The position numbers and the translations under genes are program-made. 17,741 bases of DNA from CALZKI01 sp964567585 (GTDB lineage: Bacteria > Bacillota > Clostridia > Lachnospirales > Lachnospiraceae): positions 1 through 17,741 of the forward strand of contig CAZMND010000043.1 in the NCBI GenBank assembly GCA_964567585.1. The letters run 5' to 3'. Position 1 is the stretch's first letter. Each line of letters begins with the position of its first letter. Of this stretch, positions 1 through 7,159 are shown one piece after another. The notes beneath the pieces were generated by a model, which worked only from the letters and a program-made list of their open reading frames with translations, was not told where the DNA came from and ran no database searches.

Positions 1-25
1 AAAAATCAAAACCCCTTCTTCTTAA

Positions 26-172
26 AATGTCCTTGACAAGGGGTACACTTTAGAAGCCGGAAATGAAATGGGAATTTCTAAAGAGAATGTATGGGAAAAA
101 GTGAAAGAAAAATTTGTTTTATCAGAGGAAGAAGTGTGTGAATATTTCGCATTATATTGGAAAGAAGAATAA
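26..172 (+). pseudogene. C-terminal remnant of an unidentified gene, or a tiny ORF
   Basis: An open frame runs from just after an in-frame TAA (23-25) to TAA at 170-172. It encodes about 48 residues ending in LSEEEVCEYFALYWKEE, a charged helical tail. The only in-frame ATG is at 68 and has no convincing ribosome binding site, which would give a 34-residue product. The other two frames are open from the window edge only as far as stops at 34-36 and 51-53, so a frameshifted or truncated 3' end of a larger gene is the simplest reading. A terminator follows directly, which suits a genuine gene end. I do not recognise the family. Confidence 0.35.
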
Positions 173-180
173 GTGAATTA

Positions 181-218
181 GACCTGTTATCTAAAAGGAT
201 AGCAGGTCATTTTTATTA
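181..218 (+). terminator. Rho-independent terminator
   Basis: The arms GACCTGTTATC (181-191) and GATAGCAGGTC (198-208) pair over 11 bases with one G-U wobble around a 6-base loop, followed by ATTTTTATT. It ends whatever transcript carries the remnant upstream and insulates the BlaI promoter. Confidence 0.85.
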
Positions 219-237
219 TCAGTAACACTAAGAAGTA

Positions 238-266
238 TTGACAAAACCGGTCTAACGGATTAGACT
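238..266 (+). promoter_or_regulatory. Sigma-A promoter of the blaI-M56 operon
   Basis: The -35 box TTGACA (238-243) is a perfect match, and TAGACT (261-266) sits 17 bases later as the -10 box. The likely start point is about 272-274. The -10 box lies inside a palindrome, so repressor binding there would block RNA polymerase directly. Confidence 0.8.
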
Positions 267-291
267 AAAACTAGGTCGAACGCATTAAACC
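249..291. promoter_or_regulatory. Tandem operator-like palindromes for the BlaI-type repressor
   Basis: Box 1 is GTCTAA-CGGA-TTAGAC (250-265), a perfect 6+6 palindrome overlapping the spacer and -10 box. Box 2 is GGTCGAA-CGCA-TTAAACC (274-291), a weaker copy with 5 of 7 symmetric pairs. The two share the GGTC.AACG.ATTA.AC pattern and their centres are 25 bases apart. BlaI/MecI/CopY proteins bind such dyads as dimers, usually in their own promoter. Binding by the adjacent repressor is inferred. The sequence differs from the textbook TACA/TGTA box. Confidence 0.7.
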
Positions 292-311
292 CAAAATGGA
301 GGATAGTACAT

Positions 312-662
312 ATGACACCGAAAGTATTTGAAAGCGAATATAAATTTTGTCTGATTTTATGGGAAAACGAACCGATAAAGAGCACGGATTTGGCAAAGCT
401 TTGTGACAAGCAGCTGGGCTGGAAAAAAGCCACAACATATACCGTGATTAAACGGCTTAGCGAACGAGGTGTATTGAAAAATGAAGAAGCTATTGTAACC
501 TCACTTGTTACCAAAGAAGAGGTTCAGCAGGCCCAGATGGATGAACTGCTGGAGCGGACCTTTGAAGGCTCTATGCCGGCATTTATTGCGGCTTTTGCAA
601 AGAGACAGAAGCTGTCTGATGAAGAAATCAAGAAATTACAGGATATGATTGATTCTTATTAA
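312..662 (+). CDS. BlaI/MecI/CopY-family transcriptional repressor
   Basis: This 116-residue protein is the usual size for the BlaI/MecI/CopY (penicillinase repressor) family. The first 70 residues form a winged helix-turn-helix. They contain the family pattern of an E..(I/L)...LW... start, then KSTDLAKLC and KKATTYTVIKRLSERGVLK, which matches the recognition helix and wing. The C-terminal helices end in SDEEIKKLQDMI and should dimerise. The ATG at 312 follows GGAGG (299-303). The M56 peptidase gene begins 11 bases after the stop, so the pair is an operon. In characterised relatives the membrane peptidase triggers repressor cleavage; here the repressor probably controls its own promoter through the palindromes at 249-291. 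The inducing signal is unknown. Confidence 0.92.
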   Translation: MTPKVFESEYKFCLILWENEPIKSTDLAKLCDKQLGWKKATTYTVIKRLSERGVLKNEEAIVTSLVTKEEVQQAQMDELLERTFEGSMPAFIAAFAKRQKLSDEEIKKLQDMIDSY

Positions 663-673
663 GGAGGCGTGCT

Positions 674-2728
674 ATGTCAGAATTATTTTTGGAATTATTG
701 AATTTAAGTATTATGGCGGGCTGGCTTATTCTGGCGGTTTTGGTAGTGAGAATATGCCTGAAAAAAGCACCGAAATATATCAGGTGTGTTTTATGGGGAT
801 TGGTGGGACTCAGACTCATTTTTCCTTTTTCCATAGAAAGTATCTTTAGTCTGCTTCCAAGTGGCAAGGTGATTGATACGAAAATTGTGTATGACAGAAC
901 ACCTGCAATCAACAGTGGTATTGGGGTGATAGATGATGCGACAAATAACATTATAGCGGAGTCTTTTACGCCAAACGTAGCAGACAGTGTGAACCCTTTG
1001 CAGGTGGTTACTTTTATAGCATCCAATGTGTGGGTGCTTGGAGTGGCTGTGATGCTTATTTACTGTGTTGTCAGCTATTTTCTGGTGCGAAGAAAAGTGT
1101 TTGATGCAGTGAAAAGGGAAGGAAATGTATATGAATGCGAAAGAGTGGCAACACCTTTTGTACTTGGTATTGTGAGGCCTAAAATTTATTTACCATATCA
1201 AATAGACGATGAGGCAAGAGAATACGTAGTTGCACATGAAAAAGCGCATCTTAAGCGCGGTGACCATATTACGAAATTGGTCGGATTTTTGATTTTAGCT
1301 GTGTACTGGTTTAATCCGCTTATCTGGATTGCATATATATTACTTTGCAAGGATATTGAGCTTGCCTGCGATGAAAAGGTTTTGAGGGGTATTGGGGAAA
1401 CTAACAAGAAAAACTATTCCAAAGTATTGCTGGAGTATAGTGTTTCTCCTAAGATAATCGCAGCCTGCCCGCTGGCTTTTGGTGAAGTGGCGGTTGGGCA
1501 ACGAATTAAGAATGTGCTTAATTATAAAAAGCCGGCGTTCTGGATTGTAGCAGTAGCCATTGTGGTGTGTGTGGTGGTGGCGGTTTGTTTTATGACAAAT
1601 CCAAAGTCTGAAACAAATGAGCTTATATCGGATGATACTGTAGCAGATGATGAGAAAATTCCAGATTTACAAGAGGATTCAAATGATGAAACTACCTCAC
1701 CTACAAAGGGGCATACTACGCAAAATGAGGAAACGAAGCAATTGCTTCTTATGGTAGATGACGCACTGTATTATTGTATTGGACTTCCGGCGGATGAGGT
1801 TGCCAAATGTGGTGTGATGGATGGTGAAATCGAAACCAGTGTGGATGAGGATGAAATTCCGACACAAAACAATCAGTCCAATTTCGGAACCGGTTATGGT
1901 TGGCAGAGAACGAGACATAACGAGGTTGAAGTGTATATGCCATATAATGGTGAAAAGCAGTGGATGCGTTTTGTGAAGAATGGAACAATACCGGGAGAAA
2001 CAGAATTTGACGAGAACACAGTACTTGTAGATACTGACTCCATTTTTTCTATTACTATGAGGAATGGTAGTAACGGCGAAGAAATAAAAACATCCAGATT
2101 GATGAGTGATAGTACTATGCACGAACTTTTGGAACTTTATGAATCACTGGAGTTTCAGCCCTTTGAGGCAGAGGTTGAGCTATACTTGCAGGCAGTAGGC
2201 TGGCAATATAGTATGAAACTGTATGATGTGGATGGTAATTTATTACAGACAATTACACCATCAGATGATTATGTAAAAATCAGTAGTCCGGGTGTGGAAA
2301 CAAAGGTGTATGATTCTTCAATGAATCGCACTACTTATTATTTACTGGATTATATGAATCTCAAATTTCATCCGGTAAATGGTATTAACGGAGTGTATGG
2401 CATATTAGACAAGGTGGATGCGGATGGTTTTTCGCTTTCTTTCTGGAATACAACCGATGAGGACATTCAATACGGAGAAGCATATACCTTGTGGGTCGAG
2501 AATAACGGAGAATGGGAAATGGTACCAACTGTTGTGGATGAGTGGGGCTTTGTAGATGTTGCCCATATAGTATCTGCCTATGGAAGCGGCGGATGGAGCA
2601 CCTACTGGACATGGCTCTATGGTACCTTGGAAGAAGGTAAACGATACAAATTAACGATGGATTTAATGGAGCAGGATGAAAACGGTAAATGGAATATACA
2701 TCCGCAGGAGTTTGAGTTCATTCTGTAG
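674..2728 (+). CDS. BlaR1/MecR1-like M56 metallopeptidase sensor with a long C-terminal ectodomain
   Basis: This 684-residue membrane protein starts at an ATG behind AAGGAGG. Hydrophobic segments near residues 10-28, 110-137, 203-224 and 288-307 frame a cytosolic zinc-protease domain. The zinc motif HEKAH lies at 188-192 and the third-ligand motif ELACDE at 229-234, both typical of family M56. After the last membrane span comes an acidic Ser/Thr-rich linker (about 310-355) and a roughly 330-residue extracellular part. The last 120 residues (FSLSFWNTTDEDIQYGEAYTL and following) look like a bacterial Ig-like beta domain. There is no penicillin-binding SxxK/SxN/KTG set, so this is not a true beta-lactam sensor. 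It should sense an unknown envelope or extracellular signal and inactivate the repressor encoded just upstream. Confidence 0.88.
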   Translation: MSELFLELLNLSIMAGWLILAVLVVRICLKKAPKYIRCVLWGLVGLRLIFPFSIESIFSLLPSGKVIDTKIVYDRTPAINSGIGVIDDATNNIIAESFTPNVADSVNPLQVVTFIASNVWVLGVAVMLIYCVVSYFLVRRKVFDAVKREGNVYECERVATPFVLGIVRPKIYLPYQIDDEAREYVVAHEKAHLKRGDHITKLVGFLILAVYWFNPLIWIAYILLCKDIELACDEKVLRGIGETNKKNYSKVLLEYSVSPKIIAACPLAFGEVAVGQRIKNVLNYKKPAFWIVAVAIVVCVVVAVCFMTNPKSETNELISDDTVADDEKIPDLQEDSNDETTSPTKGHTTQNEETKQLLLMVDDALYYCIGLPADEVAKCGVMDGEIETSVDEDEIPTQNNQSNFGTGYGWQRTRHNEVEVYMPYNGEKQWMRFVKNGTIPGETEFDENTVLVDTDSIFSITMRNGSNGEEIKTSRLMSDSTMHELLELYESLEFQPFEAEVELYLQAVGWQYSMKLYDVDGNLLQTITPSDDYVKISSPGVETKVYDSSMNRTTYYLLDYMNLKFHPVNGINGVYGILDKVDADGFSLSFWNTTDEDIQYGEAYTLWVENNGEWEMVPTVVDEWGFVDVAHIVSAYGSGGWSTYWTWLYGTLEEGKRYKLTMDLMEQDENGKWNIHPQEFEFIL

Positions 2729-2739
2729 AAGGCCTTTTG

Positions 2740-2768
2740 TTGACATAAATTTAGGGAATAGATATACT
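2740..2768 (+). promoter_or_regulatory. Near-consensus sigma-A promoter of the three-gene ATPase/HEPN operon
   Basis: TTGACA (2740-2745) is followed after exactly 17 bases by TATACT (2763-2768). The expected start is near 2775, giving a leader of about 25 bases with GGAGG at 2788-2792 before the ATG at 2800. No palindrome like the blaI operators is visible here, and no terminator separates it from the M56 gene, so read-through from upstream is possible as well. Confidence 0.85.
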
Positions 2769-2799
2769 TAGAATAGGTTTTTTATTTGGAGGAAGATAT

Positions 2800-5700
2800 A
2801 TGCAAAAAACAGCAGTCCTAGATAATATTTTCTTATATGAGGGTCACAAAGTTAAAGTTTTTTTGAAGGATAATACTACAATAGAAGATGAATTGGGAAA
2901 ATATGATGAAGATGGTATTTTTCTATCAAAAAGCGGAAAAAAAGTGGCTTTTTCAGAAATGGAAGACCTGATGTATTGCGGTGAATTGACGGCATATGAT
3001 ACAACCACAAAAGAGGGTATTGTTGACAATTCGTACCATTTTTTTAAAGATGATTTTATGTATACTAATATGGATAAAGAATATAAAGTGTACTGTCATT
3101 TGGTGATTAAAGAAATTGTATTGTCAAATAGTGACCGGGATATAGAGGCTTTGGAAATTTATGCAGCAGATGCGAAAGTAGAAGAAGTGCCAAAGACTAT
3201 TTTAGATGCTGAATTTTTAAGAAATAAAGACTGTTTTTATTTTTTGAAAAATAATGAAAGTAAAGTGGGCACAATTGTCGGAAATAAGGATGAATATCAG
3301 CTGAAAGACAGGGAAGGGACAATGTCTGATATTTATCCGGCAGATGTTTGCGATATCCATAGAATGCTCAAGAAAAATGATTATGTGACAGTTGGGTTGA
3401 AAAATGAAAAAGTTGCAGGGCTTGTAATATTTGCAGGTCCTGCTTCGTGCGTTCTTTTGGCAGAAAAAAATATCAGAAAAACAATTTCTTATAATGATAT
3501 TAAAGAAATCCGTTATTTTGGAATGGTTAAGATTGTACGCGACAATATCAGGGATTATGTAAAAGCCGTACTTAAATTATATGGTAATAAAGAATATGTA
3601 GCCCTCAATCAGAGTAGCGATTTAAAAAATGAAACTATTGTATCTTTTTGTGTGAGTGTTGATAGTATGGAGAGACCACAAGGCTTTGAAGCAAAAAGCA
3701 TAGAGGTAATTGCTCTTCCGGAGTCAGAAAAGCCGGTTGAGACTATGGTGCCTGTTCTGGTTCGTCGGTACGAAGAAAATAATGAAGAGAGTGGATTTTG
3801 GGTAATATTACAGTCGGATTATGAGGAAGACAGAGTGGAACCAAACGCGGAATTTTTCGTGTCCGCAGATGAGGAAGTTACTCAGAGCAATATTCTGAAG
3901 GAGAAGGATTACAGCGTTCATGATTATCCGGCATTGATTGACATTTTTGTACCCGATAACGGGAAACAGTACGGCGTTTTTTGTAGTGGGGTAAAAGTGA
4001 ATAATCACAGGGGCTGCGATAAGAAGTTTTGGGCGGCATCGTTTAAATACAGTAAGGAAACAAAGAGTGGTTTTGCTATATATGATGGACATGGTAAAGG
4101 ACGTTTCTTCCATAAAGATAGGGCCATTATGAAGTGGAATGGAGAATATAAGGATTTTGAACAATATTTGTCCACTTTACAGCGCAGCAATAAAGATGAA
4201 CAGAAGATGAATGTTTATAAGTATCATGTTGTATATACACTTAAAGCATCGAATAATAAAAAATTTGAGTATGAAGTTAAATCGATTCATTTCCTTGAAA
4301 AGGGAGAAGCGAATAATGATATATGCGAAATCCTGGAAGAAGTATCCTTTGATGCTTTCAGAAACCTATTGGCGGAAAAATATAAAGAGGTATCTGTTGA
4401 GCAGGCAAGTGAATATGCATTTGGATTCTTAAATAATTATTTTACAGGAAATGATACGGTGAGATTGTTCTCAGGTTATAAGGTGGGATATAAGAAAAAC
4501 GGTGAAGAAGCAGATGCAATAGAATTGTTAAAGAAAAATCTTGTCTATGGAGAAGAGATAGATACTAATTATGCCAGCTATTTGGTGGCATATCCCAAGA
4601 ATACAAAGGACAATAGAGTAAGTGATGACGAGAAGTGTTATGTTGTAGCCAAGTATAATTTTAACTATTCGCCGAGGTTTGCTGTCAAAATTACTGAATC
4701 AGTACAACTTGCAGAAAATGGTGTGAAGGTTGTTACCAAAATCAGAAAGATGGAAGACATTGATAAGCAGATGAAAGTTTTCAATGAATCAATCAAGGCT
4801 TATCAGGACGAAATTACAGATGTAGCGCCGAAAATGGTGTCTTATGAAAATTGTCTTCTGAAAACCGAACAGGGCTATGAACTAAAGGAAGGCAAGGAAA
4901 TGGAAGAAACCCAGGCAGAAGTGTACCGTTTTGGCATTTTGACAGGTATCGATCCGAAGCAGGAATATGGTTATATTGACTACAGGCTCCGTTTTGCTTT
5001 TGAAACTTTGAGTGTGCCTGCCTTCAACTGTTATGCCCAATATAAGAGAAAAAATGTAGTTGTTTGCTATTGCTGTGATGAAAACGGAATGGTTAAACGA
5101 GTGATTTTCCCGACGAAAGAAATGCTTTCCTGTATAAAATGGGATACCCGGAACAGTAAAGTAGAAACCTGTGATATGAAGGGAAAAGAGCAGAATACTG
5201 CAAAAATAACTATGCAAAGCATGGGACATACGGAGACTGCCGTTTACTATTTTGCCGGTGAAGGTGATGCGGTTATACATAAATTGGCGCAAGATGGTAA
5301 ATTAGAGAAGGAATTTGTTTTTGTAAAGACAGTTTTGGGTCATTGTTGGGATAAGGACGAAACCAGAAGCCAACAAAAAAATATGCTTCCTTGTTATGTG
5401 GTTGCAATCAATATGCAGGTTGAAGAGTTAGCTATAGCAAGTGAGAACGGCAGATGGGTAGCAAGACGTAATGACAATACCTCTTTCCCGATTAACGGAG
5501 TAGTTAATGAAACAATCAGTAACTCTACGAAGCGTCAGTTACAGCTTAAGATTGATGAAACCGGATATGGATTGGAAGTGAATAAAAATACGGATGAGTC
5601 TTCGGAAGAATTCTTAAAGAAAAATCCTTATGAAAAGGCTGCACAAGGTGAGGCGATTCAGTGGGATAGTCAGGAAGAAAATTCAAAGGATGACATAAAT

Positions 5701-7134
5701 AACAATGGAGTTTATTTCAAACGAGAAGAAGAAGAAACTATATGGAAGGTTATTGCTGACAGCGACAGGAAGATTCAAAAGTCCGGAACGGCCGTAATTC
5801 TATATGGACAAAAAAGATGTGGAAAAACCTCATTGGTCAATAAAGTTATTTCCGATATAGAAATGAATTCCAAAAATACGGAAGGTTTAAAACCGATCAT
5901 AATTCAACGAAACAATATTAAGGACACGCTTGAAATATCTAAAGAATCTACACCAAAAGAGAGTGCAGAAAAGGTGTATAGGGATATTCTCAGGGAAGTT
6001 ATGGATAATAAGGATGCTATTATAGCATTGAATGAAGAGAATAAAAAGCATAGAGATGTTTTACAAAGATCGCAAAAAGATGAATTGGAAAAATATGATT
6101 GGACATCTATTTTCAAATCAATCTTAGCGACTTTAGAAAATCCGATGATTGTCGTTATGGATGAGTTTACGGATGTTTGCGAGAGCGTTTTGGCAAAATA
6201 CGAAGGAGATTGGAAACAGACGGAACTTGCGAAAAAAGAATTTGATTTTATCAGTGTTTTAAAAGAATGTGGAATTATTCTAATCATAATCGGTCATGAA
6301 AATATGCACACAGCATTGAATGAACTAAGGCTTACCAATGCTATTTCGGCAAAGGCTGATCCAATTGAGTTGACATGTTTTAGCGATCCGTCGGCGGAGG
6401 GATTAATCCGTATCCCTATAAGAAAAGTGATAGGATATTACGATCCATATGGTGATATTCAAGGTGATAGCGAAAATGATGAAATCGGTAAAAAGGCCGT
6501 AGAACGTATGATGTATATGACCGGCAAAAACCCGAACATTCTTATGAAGTTATGCGATTTAATGTATAAGCATTATGGGGATAAGAAGAATTATATCAGA
6601 TATTCTTTGGAGAAAAAAATTATGTCAGAGGATATTGTTAATGAGGTAATAGGCGATTGGATGGATAAACTTGTCAGTGATAAAGCAGATACGCTTTTTG
6701 ATATGATTCTTCGTGAACCTGCAGATGATTGGTTCTTCAATGATAATGCGATTTATCAGTTTGTTTTTGCGGGCTGCAAAGCAACAGAATCCTTGGCATA
6801 TATTTATTTGGAATGCGCAGCAAAGCGATTTTTGGAATATGGCATATGTGAGCAGAAAAAATTACATACGGATGCGTTCGAGTCAATACAAAGGCAGATG
6901 GAAAACAGATATGCTTTTGTTATGAAGCACGCACGCAGAAATAGAGCCATAGCACAAAATGCAGAAATATACAACCAGTTGTCAGAAGAAGAAAAGCGTG
7001 AATTGATTTATGAAATGATTGTCAGAATGGAAACCAAATTGGCAAATCGTAGAGTTATCAATATCAATAATGAAAATGTAGAAATTGTAATGCAACTTTT
7101 TGTTGAATATGTAAAAGAACACAAAATGCAATGA
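2800..7134 (+). CDS. Large protein with LSm-like and cold-shock-like repeats and a C-terminal P-loop ATPase
   Basis: This is a 1444-residue cytosolic protein with no signal peptide or membrane span, and the first gene of a three-gene operon. The N terminus reads as a duplicated beta-barrel pair: LSm/Hfq-like strands at 10-60 and 189-240, each followed by a cold-shock-like stretch (61-122 and 241-305) beginning with G and ending IEALEIYA or AKSIEVIA. Residues 306-920 are beta-rich and unrecognised; YRFGILTGIDPKQEYGYIDY at 709-728 again resembles a cold-shock barrel. Residues 980-1444 are an ATPase: Walker A GQKRCGKT (1003-1010), Walker B IVVMDEF (1117-1123), a sensor-1-like strand (IILIIIGHENM) and TGKNPNILM (1241-1249), a lid motif of ORC/STAND-type NTPases, then probable winged-helix segments. 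RNA binding is inferred from the barrels. The ATPase is paralogous to those of the next two genes. The domain folds need profile or structure confirmation. Confidence 0.85.
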   Translation: MQKTAVLDNIFLYEGHKVKVFLKDNTTIEDELGKYDEDGIFLSKSGKKVAFSEMEDLMYCGELTAYDTTTKEGIVDNSYHFFKDDFMYTNMDKEYKVYCHLVIKEIVLSNSDRDIEALEIYAADAKVEEVPKTILDAEFLRNKDCFYFLKNNESKVGTIVGNKDEYQLKDREGTMSDIYPADVCDIHRMLKKNDYVTVGLKNEKVAGLVIFAGPASCVLLAEKNIRKTISYNDIKEIRYFGMVKIVRDNIRDYVKAVLKLYGNKEYVALNQSSDLKNETIVSFCVSVDSMERPQGFEAKSIEVIALPESEKPVETMVPVLVRRYEENNEESGFWVILQSDYEEDRVEPNAEFFVSADEEVTQSNILKEKDYSVHDYPALIDIFVPDNGKQYGVFCSGVKVNNHRGCDKKFWAASFKYSKETKSGFAIYDGHGKGRFFHKDRAIMKWNGEYKDFEQYLSTLQRSNKDEQKMNVYKYHVVYTLKASNNKKFEYEVKSIHFLEKGEANNDICEILEEVSFDAFRNLLAEKYKEVSVEQASEYAFGFLNNYFTGNDTVRLFSGYKVGYKKNGEEADAIELLKKNLVYGEEIDTNYASYLVAYPKNTKDNRVSDDEKCYVVAKYNFNYSPRFAVKITESVQLAENGVKVVTKIRKMEDIDKQMKVFNESIKAYQDEITDVAPKMVSYENCLLKTEQGYELKEGKEMEETQAEVYRFGILTGIDPKQEYGYIDYRLRFAFETLSVPAFNCYAQYKRKNVVVCYCCDENGMVKRVIFPTKEMLSCIKWDTRNSKVETCDMKGKEQNTAKITMQSMGHTETAVYYFAGEGDAVIHKLAQDGKLEKEFVFVKTVLGHCWDKDETRSQQKNMLPCYVVAINMQVEELAIASENGRWVARRNDNTSFPINGVVNETISNSTKRQLQLKIDETGYGLEVNKNTDESSEEFLKKNPYEKAAQGEAIQWDSQEENSKDDINNNGVYFKREEEETIWKVIADSDRKIQKSGTAVILYGQKRCGKTSLVNKVISDIEMNSKNTEGLKPIIIQRNNIKDTLEISKESTPKESAEKVYRDILREVMDNKDAIIALNEENKKHRDVLQRSQKDELEKYDWTSIFKSILATLENPMIVVMDEFTDVCESVLAKYEGDWKQTELAKKEFDFISVLKECGIILIIIGHENMHTALNELRLTNAISAKADPIELTCFSDPSAEGLIRIPIRKVIGYYDPYGDIQGDSENDEIGKKAVERMMYMTGKNPNILMKLCDLMYKHYGDKKNYIRYSLEKKIMSEDIVNEVIGDWMDKLVSDKADTLFDMILREPADDWFFNDNAIYQFVFAGCKATESLAYIYLECAAKRFLEYGICEQKKLHTDAFESIQRQMENRYAFVMKHARRNRAIAQNAEIYNQLSEEEKRELIYEMIVRMETKLANRRVININNENVEIVMQLFVEYVKEHKMQ

Positions 7135-7159
7135 GATAAGATTAAGGAGTACATAAGAT

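Noticed and set aside
2720..2745. Terminator after the M56 gene
   Set aside because: AAGGCCTT is a short palindrome without a usable loop or a following T-tract; read-through into the next operon stays possible.
2740..2800. The BlaI/M56 pair as direct regulator of the three-gene ATPase operon
   Set aside because: No copy of the GTCTAA..TTAGAC dyad is visible around the promoter at 2740-2768; adjacency alone is not enough.
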